From Helianthus annuus (taxonomy: Eukaryota; Streptophyta; Magnoliopsida; Asterales; Asteraceae), in NCBI RefSeq assembly GCF_002127325.2, contig NC_035436.2, positions 109,887,591-109,951,590 of the forward strand: DNA of 64,000 nucleotides. The letters run 5' to 3'. A program made the translations under genes and the position numbers. Within the stretch, counting starts at the first letter, position 1. Every line of letters begins with the position of its first letter. Under the pieces are notes generated by a model. The model was not told where the DNA came from. It saw only the letters and a list, made by a program, of their open reading frames with translations, and did no database searches. This document shows, one piece after another, positions 33,285 to 44,592 of this stretch.

Positions 33285-34587
33285 TATAACAACCTGAAAC
33301 CGACACCCTCATAATTTTTCCGACACCATAAAAATATTTAAAATATCCCAATATGTCCTAAAATACACCCCATACAAAAAAACGGGCCTCGAATACCTTA
33401 AATATAATTAAAAATAAAGAAAAATCAAATTTTTAAGTTTAGGTGGGCCGCGTAAGCCACCCCTTAAGCTTACGCGGGCCGCGAGAGACCAAGAACGCGA
33501 CAACACCCCCACGTATCATCATCGTGGCGAGTCTATTTGGTGATCCGGACAAGCTACCCCGTTGACTGGGTTTGACGCGGGTCGCGTAGGCCCTGTCCTT
33601 GTTTTACGCGGGCCACAAGAAAGTCAAGACCAGGCCCTATATAAGAAGGGCATCGGCCTTCAGTTCCGATCGCTCAAATCTTTCTTTCTTACTTAAATTC
33701 TGAAGTGTAGGCATTATACACGGGTGTAATACCCCCCTAAATAGCGAGGTTCTGCTACGATGTAAGTATCATAACCCCTGGAGACGTATTAAACACTCTG
33801 CCCGATTGATCTAGGGTTCCGTAACGGCTGTCGTGGTTCTACCCGACGTAGTCGTTGGAATGTCGTCTCGGGGCGGGTATTACTAATGTTAAATTGGGTT
33901 ATTATACTAACATGCGTGCATTTGTGTAATTTATAGATTATCATCAGGAAACCCTTACGGATAATCTAAGACATCATTGAGAGTAATCCTCTTTTTGTTA
34001 AATGTTTTTACAAAACCTCACCTAATTAAATATATACTAAAAAGTTATCGAGTATTTGTAAGAATACAATTATCGTGGGTATGTTGGGGTTTTGTATACA
34101 AAATTTGTTACTGGAGGGGTAACATTTCCACAAGTTGAGTATGACAGTACCACGGATGTTAATTGTTATATCTTGGAAACAAATGTAATTGCGGATGCGC
34201 CCTCAATACTGTACAATGGTTTTTATTAAAACTTGATTAAACTGGGATTCACTCACCAGTATTTCCCACTGACAAAATGTTTTTAAAACGCGTTTCAGGT
34301 AACAATATATGAAAGCCAAATAGAAGCCAGCTGGACAGCACTGAAGGCTTGGAAAAGTGAAAATAAAGTTACCTAAAAGAAATAGATGTTTTTCTTAAAT
34401 AAAAATAGGGTGTATCCCTATGAAAATGTGTGTACTGAAAACTTGGGTTTAACCCATGTGTTTAATATTATAAAAGTGTGGTGTTTTACTCTAATAAAAT
34501 ATTTCCTAACAATTAGACAATAACAGGATACCACCGAAACTGGATCACGGCCGCCCACTCCCAGGATAGGGGTCGGGGGTTGTGACA
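33285..34587 (+). repeat. 3' LTR of TE-D (1,303 bp)
   Basis: Starts TATAACAACC (probably decayed TGTGACAACC) after the purine run at 33273-33284 and ends TTGTGACA at 34587. Holds a 9-bp perfect stem CCGCGTAAG/CTTACGCGG (33448-33477) and repeated ACGCGGGCC-type motifs. TSD ATTTA follows at 34588-34592. Confidence 0.9.
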
Positions 34588-34592
34588 ATTTA

Positions 34593-36839
34593 TATATTTG
34601 TTTTCTTGGAATCTTTGGAAATATTTTGTATTACAATTTTGGTATTTTGTTGAGTTATATTATTTTCAAGTTCCTAAAATAATATAACTAATACACATAA
34701 AATACAAGTAACACACAATTTGTGACATCTAAATATATATTTTCCTAAATATATACTTAGTCAATTTTATTTAACAAAAACCAACCTCCAATGTTTGTAA
34801 TTTTGTAATAAAAATTATGGCAAGTTTTTATATGAAAACCATGGTAAAAATTCATTTGTAAACACTTGTTTAAAAATACTTTTCTAAGTGTTTAATTTCA
34901 ACAAAACTTTTGCCATAGTTTCCCATTAGAAATGGAGGTTTCCATGCTTTAAAAGTATATCATTTTCTTTTAAAATTCATCACCAATCATCAACAATTTA
35001 ATCAAGACTTACCATGAGCCGAAATCATGCAATTTACACTATGTCATGAACTTGAAAGTTTGTAAAAATTTGTAGTAACTTCACAAGTAGTTTAGTAAGT
35101 CGAGTTACCCTTACAAACATGGTTTATAGTTTATAAAACTCATTCTTGACGATTTTAGTTCTTTACAACTTACATGATGATTTTCTAAAAATACTTCTTC
35201 TTGTATTCTTCTTGTTACCAACATTTTTCTAGTCTTGTTTTAACACTAAAAACGTGTTTAACTTCTTTAAAAACCATGATCATGTAAATCTTGTAAATAA
35301 CTTTGGTTTCTTGAGAAGATTATTTTTTATATCATCCATTTTCAATACTTACAACATGTATCACTACTCATCATACTATAAAACGACTTCATTTTCAAGT
35401 TCATGATTCACATAAAGGATGATCATTACTAATTTCACAAGATTCATCCTCATACTTGCTAGATCATGTGTTTAATCATAATCTAGCAAGCTTCTTATGA
35501 TGATCAACATCATAATCACAAGAAATCAACAATCAAGTATACTACATACACATAAAACAACTTGTTCTTCATGTTATTAAGCTTTATGTTTATGTTCATT
35601 CTTATGTTTCTTTGAGATTCTTATGATTAACAAGTTATATAATCTTTTAACCACTAAAATTAGAAGCAAAATCAAGTTGTGAGGAGCTTACTACTAGCAC
35701 AATGGCTAGGGAAGAAACTATGATGAAGAAGATGATGTAGGAGGTGGATTAAAGCTCTTGGTGATGGTCCTTCAATCTCCAATGCTTCCAAGCTTCTTAA
35801 CTATGCTTCTTGCACCTTAGGACCTCCTTAGAATGCTTGATATGGAACTTGAAATGGATGTGTATGTGTGTGAGTTTAGGGCCGAGAGCAAGGGGGGAGA
35901 TGGGATGTGAGTTTGTGAGTTGAGAGTTGATAATGAATAATGGTGAAAGTCTTGTGGTTTTAAAACAAAATGCTCCAACATATATTTATCTAATGGTCAT
36001 TATGTTTCTAAAGTAACAAACAAATCAAATAAACAAATGACATAAAATCATGGGGGTAGGTCCCCTTTGGTGACCGTCAAATGGGGGGGGGGGTGTTAGT
36101 TAGGTTTTCAAACTTAGTTAATTTAATTGGATTCTAAGCGTATCGGTTAGTGTTACATGTATCTAGTGTTTATAGGATGTATTATGATGTTCGGTGGCCA
36201 TAACTAGCTTCGTAACACTAAAACAGTGCTTCTAGTGAAAATTTGGTGTTTCGGGTAGTGTCCGTTTGTTCGGTTGGTTACCGGTTCGTTTAGGTGCTAA
36301 ATTACGCAGTTTAGTGTGCTTTGTGTTCCCTTTTATGATAGTTTTGATTCCCGACAGTTAGGAAGGTATTCTGGCCTATTAAACCATAACTCTGCATTAT
36401 ATTTTAGTGATAAAATGCTGATTTTTGCAGAAATATGCAGAATTCTGCAGTTTTTGTGAGTTTTAGGCACTTTCCGGCACTAAAACTATCACTAGGAAGG
36501 CAGTTTTATGATCCCTACTTTCCTACACACTATACTGATGTAACTCTTGGTTTCGGGCTCATTTTGTGTCTTAACATTATGTCTGTCTGAGTACTGAACT
36601 CCCGTCAGTACTTCTAGTTTGTCTGGTAACTGTGCTTACTTTGTTTCGTGCACTAATTGAATCTTAATGTGTTGCATGCAATAATATTAAGAAATCATGC
36701 AACATGTAATGCACTTGTATGTATATGACAGTAATCAGAAAAACATTCATGTCACTAATCCAAATCAGGCACAGTCATTTAGATACAAATTACTGTTTAA
36801 CATGTACGGAATTACATGGAAAAATTGACAGTTGTCACA
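34593..36839 (-). repeat. TE-C LTR, U3-side part
   Basis: Continuation of the LTR broken by TE-D. On the minus strand the LTR begins TGTGACAACTG at 36839. It carries the G-tract at 36083-36093 (C-tract in LTR sense), the TAACCGAACAACCGGACA-type block near 36250-36290 and the CTAGCC...GCTAGTAGTAAG motif at 35687-35710. Together with 24435-26213 the LTR is about 4.0 kb. Confidence 0.88.
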
Positions 36840-37012
36840 TTCTCCCCCCGTTAAGAAAATTTCGTCCCAAAATTTAAGCTGCATTATCGGTTGCAGGGGA
36901 GTTGGGAAACAACTGCGGACACTTTGATTTCATTTGATCTTCACGCTCCCACGTAAACTCTGGGCCGTGACGTGAATTCCAGCGAACCATGACAAGCTTA
37001 ATGCGGCTTCTC
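36840..37012 (-). pseudogene. Stub of TE-C internal region: pol C-terminus and polypurine tract
   Basis: On the minus strand: a piece reading VRWNSRHGPEFTWEREDQM (chromodomain-like tail of gypsy integrase), then the TTTGGGACGAAATTT palindrome-type motif (about 36855-36872), the purine run ending CGGGGGGAGAA, and the LTR start at 36839. The stub ends abruptly at 37012, where the plus-strand LTR of TE-E begins. TE-C on this side is therefore a 3' LTR with 173 bp of internal sequence. Confidence 0.85.
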
Positions 37013-40000
37013 TGTGACAACTGTCACTTTTCCGTACCTTCCGTACACTAAATGAACAGTAATAACTGTGCATGATCTAGTTTACAAGACAAATGAATTT
37101 TTGATTACTGTTATATACATACAATGGCATTTCATGTTTCAAGACTTTTATCGTTGCTACATGCAACACGATATAGTTCTAGTAATGCACATAACAGAAT
37201 TGGCACCATTATTAGACAAGCTAAAATGCGGACGATGTTCAGTACATAGACAGACAATATTTTGAGGCCCAGTATGAGCCAGAGACGACGTATTACACTA
37301 GTATAGTGTGTAGGGAAGTAAGGACCACAAAACTGCTTTTCTAGGTGATAGTTTAAGTGCCGGGAAGTGCCTGAAACTCACCCAAATTACAGAATTCTGC
37401 ATAATTCAGCAAAATTCAGCTTTTTAACAAGCTAGTAATGTGCAAAAATATGGCAAAATGGTCCTGTATGCTTTCCTAAGTGTCGGGAATTAAAAGTGTC
37501 ACAAAAGGGTACTTAAAGAACACTAAACGGAATAACTTGACACTTTAACGAACCGGTATCTAACCGAACAACCGGACATTATCCGGAACACCCAAATATT
37601 ACTAAAAGCATTGTTATATTATTTTTGAGCTAGTTATGGTCCCCGAACACCTTAATACACTATATAATGCATCATACACTTAAAACACTAGACATTACAC
37701 TTAACCCCCAACTAATTACACAACTTATCATCCAAACTAACCAAATACCCCCCCTCCCTCTTGATTCATGGCATCAAGGTGGCCCTCACTTGTGATCTCC
37801 ATAATCCTTACAAGAACTCCTTAGATATTACTTGGATTTGTAGAGATTTGAACAAGATTATGTCTTGTACTATTGAAACACTTTAACCATTAGATAAAGG
37901 GGATACATGGATTATAAGAAGAGTAGAGTTCATTCTCTTACATACCATCTTCAACCTTCATCCACCTCCTTCCTCCTCCATATGTTACGACCCAAACACC
38001 CCCTTAACCCCATCATTTTCAACCAATTCCCAAGTGTTCTAAGTATAATCTAAGGTATAAGGAGCCTATCTAAGAAGGTTGCAAGCAACGAAACTTGAAG
38101 GACCTCCATCAATTGCTTTTATCCACTTCATTTCATCTTGTGTTCTTCCCTAGCTTAGAGCTAGTAGTAAGATCCTTGTAACCCTTGTTTACTTCTATTT
38201 TAGTTGGTTAAAAGATGTAACATGTTGTAAATCACAAGAACACTAAAAGACATAAACATGAATCATGAACATAAAACTTACATATGATGAGATAGTAAAG
38301 AAACTTTGTTGTTTAGTGTATGAATGATGTTTGCTTGTTATTTACTAGAGATTGTGATGTTGATCATCATAAGGCGCTTACTAGATTGTGATTAAACACA
38401 TGATCTAGCAAGTTAGAGGATGATTATGTGATGAAATAAGATAATCATCTTCTTTTGTAAACATGAACTTGATGAGTAAAAATGATTTCTTGACAAATAA
38501 TAAACAAAGTGAGTTGCTAGTCTTATGGATCCAAGATTTACAAATGATTTTCCAAGAGAACCAAGTTCAAAATATGATTTTTAGTAGAACTTGATTCTTA
38601 CTTAAACCTACACTATTTTTAGTGGAAAAACAAGTGTATAAACACTTATGAAATAAGAAGATCTAACAAATAAACATTTTTGTAAAATATGATTACAAAT
38701 TGTAAACACCTAGTTTCTTTAAGAATGAGATTTTTAAAGGAATAAACACACTTTAAAGGGTAACTAAACCCACTAAACAATTTACCAAGTTACTACAAGT
38801 TTTTGTGAAAGATCATATTCATGTTATTATGTAAATTGAATAGTTTTTGCACTTGGTAAGTATAAGATGTTTAGGGTTTGATTGTGATTGTGTGTTGATT
38901 TTGAAAAGAAAATGATATGCTTTAATAGCATGGACACCTCCATTTTCAAGGGAAACTATGGCAAAATTTTCTAAAAATATAAACACTTAAAGAAATATTT
39001 TCTAATAAGTATTTACAAGTGTGTTTTAACTTTGGTTTTCCCATATAAACTTTTCCATAGATTTTGTTACAAAAATACAAATATTGGAGGTTGGTTTTTG
39101 CAAATAAAAATGGATAAATATATATTTAGAATATATATTTTATACTAAAGACACTTGTGTGAATATTTGTTTACTTTGTGGGATAGTTATATTATTTTAG
39201 AGTAAAATAATATAACTTACAAATACCAAGAATGTATAAATCCAAATTAATACCAAAATCACAAGGAATGAATGTATAAGTTACACACTTGATATTGTGA
39301 AACCGAACGCAAAAACGTAACTTACAAAATATTCCGGAAAATACTCTTATAAATATATTTTTGGTAAATATTATTTTGGATACAAGAAATGAAAATATGA
39401 TTTTTGTAAATGTTACCAAAGTATATCATATTTTCGACAAAGAGAAAATATATTATTTTGAGACTACCAATACGAGAATACAAAGATACATGTATGAGAA
39501 GTATTGATACAAAAATATTGTTTAACAATTATTCCAAAATTAAATATAACTTAAAGTTAAAATAATTATTATTTTAACAAGAAATTGTAACTTGGAATAA
39601 CAATGAAGACAAAAAAGAAACGTAACTCAAAAACGTGAATACTAATGCAAGGCACGGCCCGCTCGTCTAATAGACCCTAGTACATTGTAGGGAGTCGTGT
39701 TTGCTGAGGAAATTGAGTTACGAGTACCGAAGACGCAAAACTGTGAGTTCATGCTCCCCCTTTTCTCTTAACTGTTTTTGGTTTTATAACTCTCGGGGGT
39801 GGAATACATGTTACGAATACTTAAACGGTATGAAATGCCTATGAAATACTAGATCATGTGAGCATAGACTAGATATTGAAATGCCATTAATACTTTATTA
39901 GGATGAGGGTTAGATCTAACGGGTACGGCCGAGCCCCACTCATGATCCTCATGTGATCACTTGAGTGCTTCGGTGTCCCAATCGAGGGTAATCGACAAAG

Positions 40001-40262
40001 TCGAGGGAAATCGACATAGTCGAGGTAAATCAACATAGTCAAGGGAAATCGACATAGTCAAGGTAAATTGACATAGTCGAAGGGAAATTCGACATAGTCG
40101 AGGGAAATCGACATAGTCCAGGAAAATCAACAAGGGTATAAGCCTACTCATTACGAGTGCTCCCTGTGTCCTCACATGCCTTAAAGTCCTTGTAAAACAA
40201 TTATGTTCATACCTGTTTACAAAGGAGTCTCTCAAAGGTTTACAAGATTACAGGTACTCACA
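37013..40262 (+). repeat. TE-E: plus-strand gypsy LTR, 3' end not found
   Basis: Starts TGTGACAACTGTCAC at 37013 and follows the TE-A/TE-C LTR type: TAACCGAACAACCGGACA block (37559-37580), C-tract (37748-37754), CTAGC..GCTAGTAGTAAG (38150-38172), AT-rich centre, then donor GTGAGTTCA at 39743. A 19-bp minisatellite follows (39981-40133). The usual AGGGTGTGACA end and PBS do not appear before the copia LTR starts near 40270, so the 3' end is lost or highly altered; the exact end point is uncertain. Confidence 0.75.
39981..40133. repeat. Minisatellite, about eight units of 19 bp
   Basis: Units of the form ATCGACATAGTCGAGGGAA with substitutions (GAGG/AAGG, CGAC/CAAC). It sits in the intron-like part of the LTR, where TE-C has GACGACATAGTCACC, so it looks like local expansion of an LTR motif. 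Confidence 0.88.
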
Positions 40263-40269
40263 CAGAACG

Positions 40270-40883
40270 TGTTAGAAAACTTTATTTGTAAGTATTGAAG
40301 AAAATCAATCAACATCAGTTTCTGACAAATTCTGATCATCAAACTTTCTGATGATATGTTCACCAGAATTTCTGATGAAGTGGCTTATCAGAAATTCTGA
40401 TAACATACCCACTTGTCTAAAATCACAACTCTATCCTGCCACCCATGACCGAAGCATGACATTATTGGTTTTCATGATTACAAATGCAACTTGAACGATG
40501 GATTCAATGAATATGTCAAATTGCTACTTTATGCAGGACTTATTGCATGAATAAACAATTGTTTATTCATGTCCACAGCCGTCTATAAATAGAAGGCTCG
40601 AGAGGCAGAAGATACTTGAGTTTGAAGCTTAGCATTCACATACAAACACTCAAACTCCAACTGCTCTTCTCACCCACAGAAATCAAGATTCATTTGTATT
40701 AGATAATAATCTTACAATCACCTTGTTAAACTAATTTGTTTCAAAGTGATATAAACTTGATAATTCTGTAGGTCTTGTTTCTTGAAAGTCTGATTTCTAT
40801 TTCCGCACATCTTTTTCACATATACTGAAATCACTTGCCATATTACGTAAAAAGAAGTTGTTAAGGCCATACTGGGTCCAACA
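40270..40883 (+). repeat. LTR of TE-F (about 614 bp)
   Basis: Likely start TGTTAGAAAAC at 40270 (less certain); clear end CCAACA at 40883, directly before the PBS. Contains repeated TTCTGAT/ATCAGAA motifs, including the near-perfect palindrome at 40385-40403, and a TATA-like CTATAAATAG at 40582-40591. Confidence 0.65.
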
Positions 40884-40885
40884 AT

Positions 40886-40897
40886 TGGTATCAGAGC
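40886..40897 (+). other. Primer binding site of TE-F
   Basis: TGGTATCAGAGC two bases after the LTR end, the initiator tRNA-Met primer type. Confidence 0.88.
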
Positions 40898-40951
40898 AAA
40901 TTGAATAAATTATTTTCAAACGATCAATCGCTCTTCTTCTTTTTTCTAAAT

Positions 40952-42890
40952 ATGGCCAGCTTTCAAACCTGGAATAATGCTTTTAACATTGGTTCTATGT
41001 CCAAACCTCCGACTCTGGTCAGAGAGGAATACCCCCAATGGAAAATCAGGATGGTCAATTTCCTTAATGGTCATGACCGAGCTCTGTTTCAATCCATTGA
41101 AAGGGGTCCACATATACCAATGACTGAAATACCACCAATTCCAGCAACTGAACAAACACCGGGAATCCCTGCCTCTCGTGCTCCCAAAAGTGAAATAAAC
41201 TAGAGCCCAGAAGACAAGGATCTGGTGGTTAAGGATGAAAGAGCAAAATCACTCTTAATAATGGCCATCCCTAATGACTTATTTTCACAAGTTGATTTGT
41301 GCATCAGCCAAGGAAATATGGGATCAGTTGGAAAATCTTTGTGAAGGAGGAGAAAGGATGAAGAGAAACAAGAGAACAAACAACGTCTCATCCTATGAAA
41401 GGTTTAAAAGTTTACCTAATGAAAAGTTAAATGACACATATCAAAGGTTCACAAAACTTTTAAACGAGCTAAAGAAATTTGGAATAACTAAATCAAATGA
41501 TGAAAGAAACATTAAATTTCTTGATGCTTTGCCTAGAGAATGGAGAAGTCTAACAATGACTTTGTCCTCAACCTTAGAACTAGGAAACATGAGTCTTCAC
41601 GACTTATATAGCATCTTGATCCCCAGAGAGGAAGAAATATTTGAAGAAACCATTCAAAGAGGGGGATCTTTAGCTCTTATCTCTAACTCACAAAGACAAA
41701 CAACTTCCAATGATCCACAACCATCAAACAGCCCGTCCTTTGAAACTTCTGATTCGTCATCAGATTTTTCAGCCTTTGCTGATGCAATAGCACTGCTCAC
41801 CAAAACATTTGAGCAAAGGTTGAGGGGAGGAGGCCAGAGGTACCAGAGGAATGATAGAAGGAGGATGGATGATAGATCTAAAGAAGATGTTAGATCTAAG
41901 GATAAAGGAAAGGCTGAGGTGGTGTGTTACAAGTGCAAGCAAAGAGGTCATTATGCATCTGAGTGTAAGACCAAGAAGCTGAAAGATGTTGCTTACTATG
42001 AAAAGAAGCTTGAGGAAGCTAAGAAGCAACAACAGCAAGTCAGCTTAATTGCTGGAACAGATACATGGCTATCTGATGACTCTTCTGATGATGAAGAAGA
42101 AGAAATGGCCAACTTCTGTCTCATGGCACTTTCTGATGACATACCAGAGACTTCAAAACAACAGGTAAGTTTAGACAATCTTGATCTTGAACACAAGCTA
42201 AATGAGCTCATGTCAGATTTTTTAAACTTGCAAGTTAAACACCAATCAGATGGTAAAAAATCTGATGAGTTGCAGAGGACCTTGAATAAAATAATTCTTG
42301 AAAACCAACTACTGATAGAAAAAAAGTTTAGATCAAAGAGCTAAAATTGAGTTCTATGAAAATGAAAGAAGAGATCTTTACAAGAAAATCAATGATAAAG
42401 AAATTAATGTAAGATGTTTTCAAGAAGCAAAAGAATTCATAAATTTCATAGAGTCCACTCCAATGAACAAAGGATAAGGGTTGGGTTATATAAGAACAAA
42501 CAATAACAAACCTACTGTCTTTGTAAAAGCTACTCAACAAACTTCTGATAAAAACTTATCAGAATCTGATTCTGAAATTTGCAAATCAACATGTTCCGAA
42601 TACTCCTTTGACAAGCCAAATTTTGAACCAAAAAGAAGTGAACGCAGTCAAGAGTTTGTAAAAACTCCAGAAGCAGTTCACTCATCTTTTCAAAACTATC
42701 CCTTCATTCCATCACAAGAAGGAAAATCAGAAATTTCTGATGATTCCTGTATGTGTGTTGAAATACTGAAGCTTGTTCAACACCATCTCCAAAAGAAAAA
42801 CAAAAATTCTGTTAATGGCTTAGCATCCAATAGAAATTCTGATGAAAGGTCATCTAGAAGAATTAATAGAACCAGAATATCATAGAAATT
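40952..42890 (+). pseudogene. gag of TE-F (UBN2 capsid, CCHC zinc knuckle), frameshifted
   Basis: Start chosen at the ATG at 40952 (MASFQTWNNAFN), close after the PBS. The N-terminal domain (PPTLVREEYPQWKIRM) ends at a TAG at about 41201 and the frame changes near 41275. The UBN2-type region follows (KEIWDQLENLCEG ... LPREWRSLTMTL), then an acidic Ser-rich stretch and one CCHC knuckle (CYKCKQRGHYASEC, about 41930-41975). An EEEE/SSDD region and a coiled-coil-like C-terminus follow (LEHKLNELMSDFLNLQ); another frame break near 42340 leads to the Ser-rich linker (42481-42885). This layout is typical of Sirevirus gag. Confidence 0.82.
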
Positions 42891-43140
42891 CTGTTAATGT
42901 GCAGCAGATCTGGTACTGCGACTCAGGAAGCTCCAAGCACATGACTGGAGATAGGAGCTTACTCAGCAACTTTGTCTCAAAGCTGAGTAAAATGGTAAAT
43001 TTTTGAAAATAAAATAAATAAAAGGAACATCTGACCATTGAAGAAAGTAGCCTATAGAGGCTTAAGGTACATTCTGCTAAGTCATGGTCAAAATTGTGAT
43101 AAAGTTCTCTGTGATTTGTAACTTGTTTGAATGAAAAGAA
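42891..43140 (+). pseudogene. Start of TE-F pol: copia protease and pre-integrase remnant
   Basis: WYCDSGSSKHMTGDRSLLSNF (the Asp-Ser-Gly and His-Met-Thr-Gly signature of Ty1/copia pol) at about 42908-42970. A decayed stretch resembling the pre-integrase region follows (RYILLSHGQNCDKVL) to about 43130. Frames are broken by several stops. Everything from integrase to RNase H is missing. Confidence 0.75.
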
Positions 43141-43638
43141 TCATAAGAAGAAAAATTACATTTCTGATAAAACACCAGAAATCTGATGAAATTTAAGAGA
43201 ATCTGATACATCATCAGAAAAATCTAACAAATTATCAGAATTTCTGGTAACAAATCAGAAAGCTTCTTAAAACAAAACTGTCGAATGATTATTTGAACAA
43301 GTTCATACATTTCATCACCTTTATTCATAACTCAAAACTGACAAATTCATAATTTTTTTTGTTTTGTTGTTTTTTTGTCTATTTTATTCTCTTTGGCAAA
43401 CGTCACATGACAGAAGATTTTCTGAAAATTATCAATAAGTGTAGAGATTTTTTTTCTTTCTTTCTTCATTAAATACACTGAAAGATAACAATAGGCAATC
43501 ATGATAGAAAACTGAAAAATAGCCGCCTAAATCATTTAATGAAGAAGGGTTCAATCTAGGTTATTTTTAAGATCACCTGATAAAACAATAAAATAACCAA
43601 GATTGTGGTAGACAAGATTCAGTGGGTAGATAACATTT
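43141..43638 (+). other. Non-coding spacer in TE-F rich in ATCAGAA/TTCTGAT
   Basis: Between the pol remnant and the 3' ORF. It holds many copies of TCTGAT and ATCAGA (about 43160-43265), the same motif pair as in the LTR and in gag. T-rich runs at 43350-43380 and 43450-43465. No ORF of note. Confidence 0.6.
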
Positions 43639-44205
43639 ATGGCAGTTCTTAAATTTACTATATATGTCTACCACATTAAACAAAGACAATCACCTTCATC
43701 TAGAAATTCAGAAAATCTCTTCATTTCCTTCTTCACAGATAAAGATCTTCACCTAAAAAAAAAACTGATTTCCATACAAGCTGATCGTTTCCCACTTCTT
43801 TTACATCCATACCACAACCTCAGACTCAGAACCAGTTTTGAGGGTCCTCTCTGGGATGGATGCCAAGCTGTGGTAAACATGCTTATGGAAAGTAACTTAG
43901 GAAATGCTCTAACTGCCAACATAACAATATCCCCTGAAATCCTTCAAACATTCTGGCAAAATGCAAAATTGTCAGAAAGTCAAGATAGAGGGTGGATATA
44001 TGTTGAAAGTAAAGTTCTCAATCAAACGATCAGAATAACTGAAAATACCATTAGAACAGCTCTTCAACTCAATGATGACAACAATGTTCTGATGTTCTTA
44101 GAAGATGAGATTAAAGAAACTTTGGAGCACATGGGGTACAATCCTGAAAATGATCCCAGAGCAATCAACAAAAATGGCTTCATCATACCATGGCAGTTTC
44201 AGATG
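43639..44205 (+). pseudogene. Extra 3' ORF of TE-F (plant-transposon/env-like), truncated
   Basis: An open frame whose second half (from about 43850, CQAVVNMLMESNLG) resembles the protein at 54418-55101. Both have a helical segment, then (V/I)xxxxxRxxLxL(N/P)D/ILD-type text before a second helical domain. Such ORFs are found downstream of pol in plant copia elements and are sometimes called env-like; no membrane segment is visible here. The frame ends in foreign sequence: after 44205 it continues into gypsy pol. Confidence 0.5.
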
Positions 44206-44592
44206 GGACCCTCATAGTTCCTTTCAAGGAACTCACTATCGACGAGCGGTTGCAGTTCGTCGAGGAGCAAGTTGAAATCACGGACCGGGATGTGAAGGTC
44301 CTCAAAAACAAGAGAATCCCTCTTGTTGGAGTTCATTGGAACTCCAGACGTGGCCCAGAGTACACCTGGGAACGCGAAGACAGGATGACAGAAAAGTACC
44401 CCCAGTTATTCGGAACCAATGCTACCACTACTGAGGCTGAAGCTACTACTGCGGAATTTCGGGACGAAATTCCAGATCAACGGGGGGAGGATGTGACACC
44501 CTAGGAAAACCAGTGAACAATACAAATTACCTAGCTTCCTCAGTGAGTGCATACCAAATTTCGGGACGAAATTTCTTCTTAGTTGGGGATAA
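44206..44592 (+). pseudogene. 3' end of a gypsy pol and LTR-adjacent region, fused to TE-F
   Basis: Begins within the pol C-terminus ([21 protein letters not shown]) and runs through the chromodomain-like tail ([15 protein letters not shown]) to the stop, the two TTTCGGGACGAAA palindromes and the LTR start. One substitution changes VRVHW to VGVHW. The left join shares CAGATG (44200-44205) with the copia side. Confidence 0.9.

Larger units (their letters stand above)
26214..34587 (+). mobile_element. TE-D: full-length Ty3/gypsy element inserted in TE-C LTR
   Basis: Bounded by TSD ATTTA. LTRs 26214-27468 and 33285-34587, a leader ORF, gag, pol with chromodomain-like tail, and polypurine tract AAGGTGGGGAGGA before 33285. 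It is a different, more AT-rich family from TE-A/B/G/I, though with similar pol order. The LTR starts are TATAAC/TATAAA rather than TG and the 5' LTR ends TGTGATA: decayed termini. Multiple frameshifts and stops in gag-pol. Confidence 0.93.
40270..44205 (+). mobile_element. TE-F: Ty1/copia (Sirevirus-like) element, internally deleted and truncated
   Basis: LTR, PBS, gag with UBN2-type capsid and CCHC knuckle, the start of pol (protease and pre-integrase remnant), then a jump to a non-coding spacer and an extra 3' ORF. Integrase, reverse transcriptase and RNase H are absent. The right end is cut inside the extra ORF, where a gypsy pol fragment begins (junction 44200-44208). Confidence 0.8.

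Noticed and set aside
39957..40235. Minus-strand open frame with repeated LDYVDFPRLCRF-like units
   Set aside because: It is the translation of the 19-bp minisatellite in one frame; repeat length and decay explain it, and there is no sign of a real gene.
44190..44504. Short frame starting [15 protein letters not shown]
   Set aside because: The start lies in copia sequence and the rest is gypsy pol; it is a fusion created by the deletion junction, not a gene.
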